The notes beneath the pieces are model-generated. The model was not told where the DNA came from and ran no database searches. It saw only the letters and a program-made list of their open reading frames with translations. Shown piece after piece: positions 8,547-17,423 of a DNA stretch of 64,000 nucleotides. Source of the DNA: JAAYVZ01 sp035384965 (GTDB lineage: Bacteria; Acidobacteriota; Thermoanaerobaculia; Thermoanaerobaculales; Thermoanaerobaculaceae); the NCBI GenBank assembly GCA_035384965.1, contig DAOOJE010000016.1:1-64000 (forward strand), given 5' to 3'. A program made the position numbers and the translations under genes. How positions within the stretch are numbered: the stretch's first letter is position 1; each line of letters opens with the position of its first letter.

Positions 8547-10113
8547 GAACTTCACCCTCCGGCCCGGCCAACGGCGCCTGCCGGGCGGCCATTCCACCCC
8601 CGCCTCCCGCCGTCGAGCGAAGAAAGAAGTCGACGTCCGGACGGCACTCGGCCTCCACGTAGATCTGGTACGAGAAGAGGCTCTTGGACACGGCGATGAG
8701 CGCCGAGTTGAGGGCCAGCGCCGCGCGCCCCAGCCAGCCGTGGCCGAGGACCTTCGGAAACGGCGCTGGCACCCCCCGGACGGCGCGGATGCGGTACCCC
8801 TCCTCGCGCAACAGGCGCCGGAGCGTCCGGAACGTGAACAGCCGCGTGTGGGTGCGGTCGAGGATGCCGGCGCGTCCGTAGTTGAACTGGCCGGCGAGCA
8901 GCATCAAACGCTGGACCACGAACGCGACATTGGGCGTGGTCAGGATCAGCCGCCGCGGCCGCTCGTCGAACAGTTTTCGGAGGTTTCGCAAGAATGCCTC
9001 GGGGCTGCGCAGATGCTCGATGATGTCGAGGGCGAGAATGACATCGAACGGCCGCACGTCGAGCGGCAGCGGGGCGTCGAGATCGTGGCGGATGCACTCC
9101 ACACCGCACAGCGGTCGGACCGGGGCGTGGCGGTCGACCAGCGTCACTCGGCACCCCTTCTCGACCAGGAGGGCAGCAAAATCGCCAGGCCCGCCGCCCA
9201 GGTCCAGCACCCTCTCGCCGCTTGCCACCGCGTCGAGCGCCATGGTATGGCTGGAGCGGTACCCCAGCTTGAGCTCGTAATGCGTATTGCCCTCCGGCTC
9301 GCAGTCGTACCGCCGCTGGTACAGCACACCGGCGCGGTGGAAGCTGGCGCGCAGCACCGCCAGCACCACGTTCCACGAGTACCGCAGGCCGTTGACCCGG
9401 CAAATCTCGCCGCCGTAGTAGGTGGGGATCGGCAGCTCCACGATCCGCATGCGGGCGGCGAGGAGTTGGATGATGATCTCGGTGTCGAAGTGGAAGTCGT
9501 CGGTGTTCAGGAGAAACGGGATGGCATCGAGCGCCCGCACGGCGTAGATCCGGTACCCGGAGTGGAATTCCGAAAGGCGCGTGCCGAGCACGAGGTTCTC
9601 GAGCGCGGTGAGGACCCGGTTGCCGACGAACTTGTACAGCGGCATCCCTCCACGCAGCGCGTCGCGCGGCCTCAGCATGCGCGAGCCGAAAACGGCGTCA
9701 GCGCGGCCCTCGCACAGGGGGACGAGCAGCCGCGGCAGCTCCTCGGGCGCGTACTGGCCGTCGCCATGCACGAGCGCCACGAAGTCGAAGCCGTGGCGAA
9801 CGGCGTAGGTGTAGCCGATCTTCTGGTTGCCGCCGTACCCCTGGTTGAGCTCGTTGCGCAGCACCGTGAGGCGGATCTCCGGGTGCTGCCGCCGGTATTC
9901 CTCGCCGATCTCGTAGGTGCGGTCCTGCGAACCGTCGTCGACGACCAGGACCTCGCAGTCGAAGTCCTCGAAGACTTTTCGCGGGATCCGTGCCAGCACC
10001 CTGGCCAGGGTTGCCTCCGCGTAGTACGCGACCACGAAGATCAGCAACCGGAAGCGAGGCCGCCCCTGGGGGCTCGCTGCGCCGCCCGTTGGCGGCATCT
10101 CGGGGGCTCCCAT
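8485..10113 (-). CDS. family 2 glycosyltransferase fused to a SAM methyltransferase
   Basis: The 542-residue fusion begins with a GT2 domain (about residues 20-250) resembling dolichol-phosphate mannosyltransferase: LIFVVAYY, VLVVDDGSQDRT, NQGYGGNQKIGY and the metal-binding HGDGQY. A Rossmann methyltransferase follows (about 290-480) with the SAM motif VLDLGGGPGDFAALL and acidic VTLVDRH, then FDVILALDIIEHL. It could glycosylate a lipid carrier and methylate the sugar or an associated group; the substrate is unknown. The C-terminal ~25 residues are low in complexity and overlap the peroxiredoxin start. TAGGCT lies 6 nt before ATG 10113 and no Shine-Dalgarno is seen, consistent with a leaderless start. 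Confidence 0.85.
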   Translation of the reverse strand: MGAPEMPPTGGAASPQGRPRFRLLIFVVAYYAEATLARVLARIPRKVFEDFDCEVLVVDDGSQDRTYEIGEEYRRQHPEIRLTVLRNELNQGYGGNQKIGYTYAVRHGFDFVALVHGDGQYAPEELPRLLVPLCEGRADAVFGSRMLRPRDALRGGMPLYKFVGNRVLTALENLVLGTRLSEFHSGYRIYAVRALDAIPFLLNTDDFHFDTEIIIQLLAARMRIVELPIPTYYGGEICRVNGLRYSWNVVLAVLRASFHRAGVLYQRRYDCEPEGNTHYELKLGYRSSHTMALDAVASGERVLDLGGGPGDFAALLVEKGCRVTLVDRHAPVRPLCGVECIRHDLDAPLPLDVRPFDVILALDIIEHLRSPEAFLRNLRKLFDERPRRLILTTPNVAFVVQRLMLLAGQFNYGRAGILDRTHTRLFTFRTLRRLLREEGYRIRAVRGVPAPFPKVLGHGWLGRAALALNSALIAVSKSLFSYQIYVEAECRPDVDFFLRSTAGGGGGMAARQAPLAGPEGEVHEDDRECRDDAAGGGDGMGR

Positions 10114-10244
10114 GGCGTCAGCCTACCAGAGCCGCTCTCGGACCACACCGCCGCAGGCGCTGCCGCTGATCGGCGATGGGCGGCCGGCGCGCGGAGCGAG
10201 GGCTCGGGCCAGCGGGCATCGATATCGTGAAGGCGTTTTCGGCC

Positions 10245-10880
10245 TCATCCCTCGGCGTGCGCACCGTCGCACAGCGGCTTCGCGCGCGACTTGCCGCATC
10301 GGCAGAGCGAGCGGTCGCGCACCAGCACCCGACGCCCCCGGCTATCCTGCAGCACGAACGAGCCCATGATCGTGAGCGGCCCGCCCTTTTGCGGCCAGAT
10401 CTGCAGGCGACCGCGGCCCGTCGCTTCGGGGTCGGCGGGAATCGCGTCGACGCCGCTGCAGTCCTCCCAGCCGATGCCGAAGTGCGAGTCGTCACACAGC
10501 GGGGGGTGGGCGGAGGCGCCGCACCGGCACAGCCCGATCCGCGTGTCGCGCAGCACGACCTCGCCAGACTCGTCGAGCACTTCCACGTCGCCGTGGACGT
10601 ACAGCGGCCCGTACTCTCCCACGGTCACGGTGTTGACCTCCGGCGGCTGTTCGTCCGGCCCGCCGTCGAGCCGCTCGAAGTGCAGCGCCCCGGTCGGGCA
10701 GCGCAGCACGACGGCCGCCACCTCCTCGGGGGAAGCGGCGTCCGGATCGACCCATGGGCGCCGCTGCATGTCGAACACCGCCGGCAGCCTGCGAATGCAC
10801 TCGGCGACGTGCGTGCAGCGCTTGCGGTCGAAGCGCACGCGAATCGCCTTGCCCCGGTACTCCTTGCCTTCACGTTCCAT
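10245..10880 (-). CDS. ferredoxin-like and double CDGSH iron-sulfur protein
   Basis: This 211-residue protein joins a Fer4_19-type (DUF1271-like) segment (CTHVAECIRRLPAVFD, then CPTGAL) to two CDGSH domains, GLCRCGASAHPPLCDDSH and SLCRCGKSRAKPLCDGAH. Each CDGSH motif supplies the three Cys and one His that hold a mitoNEET-type 2Fe-2S cluster. It is probably a cytoplasmic electron-transfer or redox-sensing protein. ATG at 10880 (MEREGKEYRGKAIRVRF) is preferred to an upstream start; TACAAT at 10901-10906 on the minus strand is a plausible -10 box. It stands alone, divergent from gdhA. Confidence 0.88.
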   Translation of the reverse strand: MEREGKEYRGKAIRVRFDRKRCTHVAECIRRLPAVFDMQRRPWVDPDAASPEEVAAVVLRCPTGALHFERLDGGPDEQPPEVNTVTVGEYGPLYVHGDVEVLDESGEVVLRDTRIGLCRCGASAHPPLCDDSHFGIGWEDCSGVDAIPADPEATGRGRLQIWPQKGGPLTIMGSFVLQDSRGRRVLVRDRSLCRCGKSRAKPLCDGAHAEG

Positions 10881-10961
10881 GCGAACCCCCGGCGTCGCCC
10901 ATTGTACCGGCCGACAGCGCGCCCGCCCCCCCCTCACACCTCGCCTCCCCCTCGAGCCTTG

Positions 10962-10990
10962 TTGACGACCTTCCCACCAAGGGGTAGTAT
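10962..10990 (+). promoter_or_regulatory. sigma70-type promoter for gdhA
   Basis: TTGACG (10962-10967) and TAGTAT (10985-10990) are separated by 17 bp in an otherwise very GC-rich intergenic region. The predicted start is near 10997, which leaves a leader of about 290 nt before the gdhA ATG. Confidence 0.7.
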
Positions 10991-11285
10991 TCCCCGCCGT
11001 GACGGCCGGAAATGCCCCACTCGCGCAAGTCCGGAGAGTCGGCCGAGACGTGTGTCATGCCCTGCCACGTGTCCTCGGCCCCGGCCGATTCGGCGCCCGG
11101 AAAAGAGCCAGGAGGTGGAGGCTGGGCGGCTGAGCGCCCCGGGCGTGCACCGCAGGCCGAGGGAGGTGTCGAGAGAGGATCGTGAAGGGCTTCACACGCA
11201 GCGTCACCCGAACCCGGCCTCGTTTCGTGACGCCAGATTCGCGGGAGCGAGAACGCACCCGCAGGGGAAAAGGAGAGATGCAAGG
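10991..11285 (+). promoter_or_regulatory. long gdhA leader with a strong bulged hairpin
   Basis: About 290 nt of apparently untranslated leader lie between the promoter and the gdhA start. At 11041-11080, ggccgag and acgtg on the left pair with cacgt and ctcggcc on the right around a 3-nt bulge, giving a 12-bp stem; further GC-rich complementarity follows. AGGAGAG sits shortly before the ATG. No known riboswitch class was recognised. Length and structure suggest a cis-regulatory RNA, but this is inference. Confidence 0.4.
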
Positions 11286-12632
11286 ATGAACGTCACCCAG
11301 TATGTCGCCAAGTTTCTCGAGCGCCTGGTCGCAAAAAACCCCGCCGAACCCGAGTTCCACCAAGCCGTCAAGGAGGTCGTGGAGTCGCTGATCCCGTGCC
11401 TCGAGCGGCACCCGGAGTTCATCGAGCATCGGATCCTCGAGCGCCTCTCCGAGCCCGACCGCACCTACCTGTTCCGCATCACGTGGCAGGACGACAAGGG
11501 CGAGGTCCACGTCAACAAGGGCTACCGCGTCGAGTTCAACAACGCCATCGGTCCCTACAAGGGCGGCCTGCGCTTCCACCCCACGGTCAACCTCGGCATT
11601 CTCAAGTTCCTCGGCTTCGAGCAGATCTTCAAGAACTCCCTCACCACCCTCCCCATGGGCGGCGCCAAGGGCGGCTCGGATTTCGACCCCAAGGGCAAGT
11701 CCGACGCCGAGGTGATGCGCTTCTGCCAGGCGCTCATGAACGAGCTGTATCGCCACATCGGCGCCAACATCGACGTCCCGGCGGGTGACATCGGCGTCGG
11801 CGGCCGCGAGATCGGCTACATGTTCGGGCAGTTCAAGAAGCTGACCCACTCGTTCGAGGGCGTGCTGACCGGCAAGGGGCTGCTCTGGGGCGGCTCGCTC
11901 ATCCGGCCCGAGGCCACCGGCTACGGCTGCGTCTACTTCGCCGAGGACATGCTGGCCACCCGCGGCCAGGCGATCGCCGGCAAGACCGTGGCGATCTCGG
12001 GGTCGGGCAACGTCGCGCAGTACGCTGCCCAGAAGGTCATGCAGCTCGGTGGGCGCGTCGTCACCTTCTCCGACTCCGACGGCACCGTCGTCGACAAGGA
12101 AGGGTGCACGCAGGAGAAGTGGGAGTTCCTGATGGAACTCAAGAACGTCCGGCGCGGTCGGATCAAGGAGTACGCCGAGCGGTTCCACTGCGAGTACTAC
12201 GAGGGCCGGCGCCCATGGTTCGTCAAGTGCGACGTGGCGCTGCCGTGCGCGACGCAGAACGAGATCAGCGGCGACGAGGCGGAAATGCTCGTGAACAACG
12301 GCTGCATCTGCGTCTCCGAGGGCGCCAACATGCCGACGACGCTCGAGGGTGTCGAGGTGTTCCTGCGCAAGCGCATCCTCTACGGCCCCGGCAAGGCGGC
12401 CAACGCCGGCGGCGTCGCCACCTCCGGCCTCGAGATGTCGCAGAACTCCCTGCGGCTGTCCTGGACCCGCGACGAGGTCGACCAGCGCCTCCGCCGCATC
12501 ATGGACTCGATTCACGAGGCGTGCGTGACCACCGCCAAGGAGTACGGCGACCCGGGCAACTACGTGCTGGGCGCCAACATCGCCGGCTTCCTCAAGGTCG
12601 CCAACGCGACGATCGACCAGGGTCTGATCTAG
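11286..12632 (+). CDS. gdhA: glutamate dehydrogenase, NADP-type
   Basis: The enzyme interconverts 2-oxoglutarate plus ammonium and glutamate. At 448 residues it matches the short hexameric GDH class (E. coli GdhA is 447). Substrate and catalytic motifs are intact: GPYKGGLRFHPTVNL, LPMGGAKGGSDF with the catalytic Lys, and PAGDIGVGGREIGY; the nucleotide-binding domain has ISGSGNVAQYAA. NADP preference is inferred from the subfamily. Its own promoter, long leader and terminator make it a single-gene unit. The alternative ATG at 11278 is out of frame. Confidence 0.96.
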   Translation: MNVTQYVAKFLERLVAKNPAEPEFHQAVKEVVESLIPCLERHPEFIEHRILERLSEPDRTYLFRITWQDDKGEVHVNKGYRVEFNNAIGPYKGGLRFHPTVNLGILKFLGFEQIFKNSLTTLPMGGAKGGSDFDPKGKSDAEVMRFCQALMNELYRHIGANIDVPAGDIGVGGREIGYMFGQFKKLTHSFEGVLTGKGLLWGGSLIRPEATGYGCVYFAEDMLATRGQAIAGKTVAISGSGNVAQYAAQKVMQLGGRVVTFSDSDGTVVDKEGCTQEKWEFLMELKNVRRGRIKEYAERFHCEYYEGRRPWFVKCDVALPCATQNEISGDEAEMLVNNGCICVSEGANMPTTLEGVEVFLRKRILYGPGKAANAGGVATSGLEMSQNSLRLSWTRDEVDQRLRRIMDSIHEACVTTAKEYGDPGNYVLGANIAGFLKVANATIDQGLI

Positions 12633-12666
12633 CTCGCGCCACACTTTCCTTGGGTCTGTCGCACTC

Positions 12667-12692
12667 GGGAGGGCTTCGGCCCTCCCTCTTTT
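12667..12692 (+). terminator. Rho-independent terminator of gdhA
   Basis: A perfect 8-bp stem, GGGAGGGC/GCCCTCCC, is capped by a TTCG tetraloop and followed by TCTTTT. It starts 34 bp after the gdhA stop codon. Confidence 0.92.
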
Positions 12693-12793
12693 CGTGTCGC
12701 AACGGGCACGAGGCACGCGGGAGCGCCCGACGCGAGGGTCGTCGAACCCCGATGCCGGCGCCAACGGCCTTGCCCGGCGCTATGATGGGGGCG

Positions 12794-13651
12794 ATGATCG
12801 CCGCCGAGAAGCTCGTCTCGCTCACCGCCGCCCTGCCGGCCTGGACCTTCCCGACCAGCCTCCTCGCCATCATCCTGCTGCTCGTCTGGGTGCTCGTCGA
12901 GCGACGGCGGCGCCGAGTCGTCGCGAAGCACCTCGCCGAGACCGAACGGCGCCTCCAGGAGCAGGCGCGAACCCTGGCCGAGCGGGTGCGGGTCGACGCC
13001 CTCACCGGCCTCGGCAACCGCGCCCGCATGGCCGAGGATCTGCCGGGCCGGCTGTCGATGGCACGGCGCACCGCCCTCGCCGACTGGCCCGACCACTTCA
13101 CGCCCCGTCACGGGCTCGCCCTGTTCATGGTCGACATCGACGGACTGGCCGGCATCAACCAGGCGCACGGGCGAGCGGCCGGCGACGCCGCCCTGCGGGC
13201 CATGGCCGCCGCCCTCCGCCAGGCGGTACGGCAGGAGGACCTGCTGGCCCGCTGGGGCGACGACGAGCTGGTCGTGGTGGGGTCGGGCATGCACCGGGAG
13301 GGGCTCGCGACGCTGGCGGCGAAGCTCCTGCAGGTTGTCAACGGCCTGTCGGTGACGGGCGCCGGCGGCGCCGCGGTACCGTTCAGTTGCTCCCTCGGCT
13401 TCGTCCCCTACCCGCTCATCCGTCGGGGATCGATGTCGCCCGAGGAGTGGCCGCTGCTCATCGAGCTGGTGTCGCGCATGGTGGGTCTCGCCAAGCGCCA
13501 CGGCGGCGGGCGCGGCTACGGCCTGGTGTGGGCCCCGACATACCAGGAGGAGCAGGACGAGGCATCCCTGCTCGCCGCCCTGCTCCTCAACCCCACGGCC
13601 CGTGCCGAGGGCATCGAGCTCGTGGAGGTCACGCTCAACCCGCCGGCCTGA
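12794..13651 (+). CDS. membrane-anchored degenerate GGDEF-domain protein
   Basis: This 285-residue protein has one N-terminal transmembrane helix (FPTSLLAIILLLVWVLVE), a short coiled coil (RRVVAKHLAETERRLQEQ) and a GGDEF-like domain. The active-site loop reads RWGDDEL instead of RWGGDEF, so cyclase activity is doubtful. The metal-site region VDIDGLAGIN is kept, and an RxxD inhibitory site (RQED) stands exactly five residues before the loop, so it may bind c-di-GMP as a receptor. TATGAT lies 7 nt before ATG 12794 and suggests leaderless transcription; in-frame ATGs at 12782 and 12785 would overlap that box. It faces the PKD gene with only 9 bp between the stops. Confidence 0.8.
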   Translation: MIAAEKLVSLTAALPAWTFPTSLLAIILLLVWVLVERRRRRVVAKHLAETERRLQEQARTLAERVRVDALTGLGNRARMAEDLPGRLSMARRTALADWPDHFTPRHGLALFMVDIDGLAGINQAHGRAAGDAALRAMAAALRQAVRQEDLLARWGDDELVVVGSGMHREGLATLAAKLLQVVNGLSVTGAGGAAVPFSCSLGFVPYPLIRRGSMSPEEWPLLIELVSRMVGLAKRHGGGRGYGLVWAPTYQEEQDEASLLAALLLNPTARAEGIELVEVTLNPPA

Positions 13652-13660
13652 ACGCCTCCG

Positions 13661-16600
13661 TCAGAACAGCCAGGGGTTGGTGGTCGCGTCGCCGGTGTTG
13701 TTGTCGATCACCGACGCCGAGACGATGACCCCTCTCCCCGAGAGCACCGCGACCCGCGCGAACCCTGAGCTGATGTCGGTGCGGTTCGCGTAGGTCTGGA
13801 AAACGCGGTTCTGCTGCTTCCACTCCCCTGGCGCGAGCGACACGGTGTACCCCGCCAGCCTCGTGCCGTCGCCGTTGTACAGCGTCACGGCCACGAGCGC
13901 AGTGGTGGATCCGGTGTTGGTGAGCGCGATGTTGGTCCTGAACGCCGCGTCCTGCTTGAGCCCGACCAGCCAAGCGAGCTCCCCCGCCCACACCGCCTGG
14001 TTGGTGGTGTACGGCCCGTAGTACTGGCCGTAGGTGTTGCTCGCGCTCGCCTGGTTGTAGGTCCGCGAGTTGGCCCTCACCGGCCGGTCCGCGCAGAGCT
14101 GCAGGCCGCCCGAGCCGGAGTAGCCCATCTGGCCGGCCACGTTGGCCACCAGCACCTGCCGCCCCGCCGGCACCGCGGTGGCCAGCGTCTTGATCCCGGC
14201 CGTGGTGGTGTGGAGGCGGAGCTGGACCTGGGCAGTGGACGAGGTCGGGTTGAGGATCGCGACGTCGGTGCGCCAGTTGGCGCCGACTCCGGCCGCCTGC
14301 GTGCCGACCTGGAACCACTGCGAGTAGGTGCACGCCGCCGGCTGCGTGGGGGCGGAAACGATGATCACCCCGGACCGCACGCAGTACACGCCGTCCACCA
14401 TGGTCGTGAGCTGCCACTCGTAGCTGCCCGGCGCGGCGTAGACATGCGTGGCCGTGGCGTCCCCGGAGGGCTTGGTACGGTCGCCGAAGTCCCACAGGTA
14501 CGCCGGCGAGCGCGAGCAGTTGGCCCAGTTCGCGTAGCTTCGGAACGTCACGGTCTGCCCGACCTGCGCGGTCGCCGGGACGACGGCCGCACAGTTGAGC
14601 ACGCAACCGGCCGTGGAGACGATCGTGATCTGACCCGAGCGCCGGCACCACACGCCGTCGATCACGACCATGAACTCCCAGGTGTAGGTGCCGGGCTGCG
14701 GATAGCTCCAGGTCGTGTTCTGCGCCTGGGCGACCGCCGTCGTTCCGTCGCCGAAGAACCAGAAGTACTCCGGGGTCCCCGTGCATCCGGTGGCCGTGGC
14801 GCCGCCCACGAACTGCACCGGCTGGTTGACGCGCGCCACCGCCGGCACGGTCGCCGAGCACCCCACGCGACAGCCGGTGCCAGTGCCGCCGGTGATCGTG
14901 ATCGTGCCGCGGCGCACGCACAACACGCCGTTGACCACGACCGACAGCTCCCAGGTGTAGGTCCCCGGCATGTCATACGTCGCCGTGATCGTCCGGCCCT
15001 GGGCCACGGCCGTCGTGCCGTCCCCGAAACTCCAGAAGTACTCGGGGGTGCCGCTGCAGTTGCTGGCCGTGGCCGAGCCCTGGAAAGTGATCGGAGCTCC
15101 CACCGTGCCGGTTGTCGGTACGACCGCGTCGCACGCCAGCACGCAGGTGGCGCCGCCGCTCGTCACGGTGACCGTGCCGGTTCGCACGCAGCGGGTGGTG
15201 CCCACCACCACGATCAGCTCCCAGGTGTAGGTCCCGGGCGCTGTGTAAGTGAACGTCGTGTTCTGCGACTGTGCCACCGCCGTGGTACCGTCCCCGAACG
15301 TCCAGAAGTACTGCGGCGAGCCGCTGCAATTGGTGGCGGTGGCCGAGCCCTGGAACGAGATCGCCTGCCCCACGGTCGCGGTCGCGGGCACTACGGCGTT
15401 GCAGCCGAGAGTGCAGGTCGTCCCACCCCCTTGCGTGATCGTGATCGTGCCTGTCCTGACGCAGCGGGCGTTGCCGAGCACCACCACCAGCTCCCAGGTG
15501 TAGGTCCCGGGTGCGTTGTAGACGAACGTCGTGTTCTGCGACTGCGCCACCGCCGTGGTGCCGTCTCCGAACGTCCAGAAATACTCGGGGGTGCCCGTGC
15601 AGCCCGTAGGCGTGGCGGTGGAAGTGAACGACACCGCCTGGCCCACCTGACCGGTCGTCGGGACCGTGGCGGTGCAGGCGAGCGTGCAGCCGGTCACCGT
15701 GAAGCTCTTCTCGCACGAGGTCTCGAGGCGCCCCGAGGCCTTGTCGAAGACGAAGATCTTGGCCTTGTACGTCCCGCCTTCGGCCGCCGCGGGGAGCACG
15801 AGGTCGACGGTCTGCGGATCGTTTTGCGACCCGTACGTGGTGTAGGTCTTCTCCGAGCCTGCGACGATCAACCCGCTGGGACCCACGAGGTTGGTTTCCA
15901 CCCGGATCTGCTGGGAAGCGAGCGTGGTGTCGATCTCGTAGGTGACCCGGACGGTGTTCCCCGGGGCATAGCTCGACGCGTTCGTAGTCACCGAGCGGCA
16001 GGTGGCGGTCCCCTGGCACCCGCCGTTGACGATGAGTTGCGCCTGCTTGAGCGTCACGCACCAGTCCCCCGGTGCCGACCGGGGGTCGGTGTTGACGTCG
16101 ATCCGGACCCGGTTGCGCCCGCTCACGAGGAGACCGGGCGGTACCGTCAGGTAGGTCGTCGAGTCCTGCCCGTCGGCGCCCGTCAGCACGCCGACGTAGG
16201 TGTTGTTGACGTAGACCTTGTCCACCTCCGGCTTGTTCGGGTTGGTGTCTTCGTCGACGTCGTTGCAGAGCAGCAGGAGCTGGGCGCTGGCGATGCTCGT
16301 CTCGTTGACGTCGAAGTGGAACTCGATCGGATGTTTGGAGTCGTTGTTGAAGACGCAGTATCCCCAGTCACCGTCGGGCGCCCCGCTCCAGCCGTTGTCG
16401 TCGTTGTCCTGGGTCAGGACGTACGTGCCGCACCCGCTCCCGCCGGTCTCGATCGCCAGCGTCACATTGTCGAGGTAGGCGCCCTCGAAGCGGTTGGCAC
16501 CGTCGGACTTGTACACGAAGGCGATCCATACGTTGGACTTGCCGAGCATGTTGCCGGCCGAGCCCCAGTTGGAAAGATCCTGCGTCCTGCGCTGGAAGCC

Positions 16601-17263
16601 GGAGGTGTTGGTCGTGGTGTACAGACCGCTGAACGAGCAGCCCGTTTGCAGGGGGTTGCACCCTGACTCGGCCAGCCACTGGAACTGGTCGTTGGCCTCG
16701 GTCTGCAGCCAGTAGTCGAAGGCGAGCGTGCCCGAGGTCGCGTTCGAGAGATCGAACGGCCCGACGATGACGCCTGCGGCCGTGTTGTACGGCACCGGCC
16801 CCGGCGGGCTGACCGCCCCTTGCCCGCCGGCGGCGCACCAGATGCTGTACGAGCCGGAGGCCTTGCGGTACGAGGTTCGGCCCCAGGTGGCGTTGGACTG
16901 GTTGCCCGAGAAGAAGGCGGCGGTCCACCCCGTGCCCGGAAAGCTCGTCTCGAACCCCTCGTTGAGCAGCGTCGTGGTGAGCACGCCGGGGGTGATCACC
17001 TGCACCGACCCGCGCAGCGGCTCGCCGGACGCCGCCTCGGCAACGCCCAGGAGCTGATCCGGAAAGACAGTGAGCTCCGCCGGCCAGGCCGGCAGCTCGT
17101 CGGCCGAAGGCACGACAGGGTCCTCGACCGCGAGGTCCGCTGCCGGCGCGAGCTCTGCAACCGCCGCGGCGGCCGGCACCGGGTCGGGCTCTGGTTGGCC
17201 GAGCGCTGGCAGCACGATGGTCAAGGAAACCAGGGCGACGAGGACGGTCTTCGATGCTCGCAT
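13661..17263 (-). CDS. large secreted PKD-repeat surface protein
   Basis: This 1200-residue exported protein has a signal peptide (residues 1-22, ending VLPALGQ) and GGAGGAG before ATG 17263. After a Pro/Ala-rich linker, a MAM-like jelly-roll region (LLNEGFETSFPGTGW to YLDNVTLAIE) and a second beta-rich region follow. Five PKD modules then occupy about residues 526-970, each with a Cys pair, a YFWxFGDGTT-type core and PGTYTWE. The last ~210 residues are the module shared with the protein at 5761-7377 (NWRTDVAILN, SRTYNQAS, AFRTNIALTN, SVIDNNTGD). The fold suggests adhesion or polymer binding at the cell surface; no catalytic domain is visible. Confidence 0.85.
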   Translation of the reverse strand: MRASKTVLVALVSLTIVLPALGQPEPDPVPAAAAVAELAPAADLAVEDPVVPSADELPAWPAELTVFPDQLLGVAEAASGEPLRGSVQVITPGVLTTTLLNEGFETSFPGTGWTAAFFSGNQSNATWGRTSYRKASGSYSIWCAAGGQGAVSPPGPVPYNTAAGVIVGPFDLSNATSGTLAFDYWLQTEANDQFQWLAESGCNPLQTGCSFSGLYTTTNTSGFQRRTQDLSNWGSAGNMLGKSNVWIAFVYKSDGANRFEGAYLDNVTLAIETGGSGCGTYVLTQDNDDNGWSGAPDGDWGYCVFNNDSKHPIEFHFDVNETSIASAQLLLLCNDVDEDTNPNKPEVDKVYVNNTYVGVLTGADGQDSTTYLTVPPGLLVSGRNRVRIDVNTDPRSAPGDWCVTLKQAQLIVNGGCQGTATCRSVTTNASSYAPGNTVRVTYEIDTTLASQQIRVETNLVGPSGLIVAGSEKTYTTYGSQNDPQTVDLVLPAAAEGGTYKAKIFVFDKASGRLETSCEKSFTVTGCTLACTATVPTTGQVGQAVSFTSTATPTGCTGTPEYFWTFGDGTTAVAQSQNTTFVYNAPGTYTWELVVVLGNARCVRTGTITITQGGGTTCTLGCNAVVPATATVGQAISFQGSATATNCSGSPQYFWTFGDGTTAVAQSQNTTFTYTAPGTYTWELIVVVGTTRCVRTGTVTVTSGGATCVLACDAVVPTTGTVGAPITFQGSATASNCSGTPEYFWSFGDGTTAVAQGRTITATYDMPGTYTWELSVVVNGVLCVRRGTITITGGTGTGCRVGCSATVPAVARVNQPVQFVGGATATGCTGTPEYFWFFGDGTTAVAQAQNTTWSYPQPGTYTWEFMVVIDGVWCRRSGQITIVSTAGCVLNCAAVVPATAQVGQTVTFRSYANWANCSRSPAYLWDFGDRTKPSGDATATHVYAAPGSYEWQLTTMVDGVYCVRSGVIIVSAPTQPAACTYSQWFQVGTQAAGVGANWRTDVAILNPTSSTAQVQLRLHTTTAGIKTLATAVPAGRQVLVANVAGQMGYSGSGGLQLCADRPVRANSRTYNQASASNTYGQYYGPYTTNQAVWAGELAWLVGLKQDAAFRTNIALTNTGSTTALVAVTLYNGDGTRLAGYTVSLAPGEWKQQNRVFQTYANRTDISSGFARVAVLSGRGVIVSASVIDNNTGDATTNPWLF
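14345..15689 (-). repeat. five tandem PKD-encoding repeats
   Basis: Five units of about 270 bp encode PKD modules. The first three (toward 15689) are most alike, sharing FGDGTTAVAQ and PGTYTWE nearly word for word. The fifth is the most diverged, with FGDRTKPSG. This points to recent duplication of the first units. Coordinates are approximate. Confidence 0.85.
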
Positions 17264-17423
17264 GGCTGTCTCCTCCGGGTCTTCAAGGTTGCAGGTCGTG
17301 GCGAGCACGAGGCTCGCGGTTGCGTGTTGACCGAGTGCGGCCAATGTCGAACCGCTCGGGGCATTCCCCCTCCTCGAGTATGGCAGGAAAGGCCAGGCAA
17401 TGAAAGACAACCCGCCGGCGCGC

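Noticed and set aside
14345..15689. Regular repeats that could suggest a CRISPR array or satellite
   Set aside because: The period is about 270 bp and each unit encodes a PKD module in an open frame.
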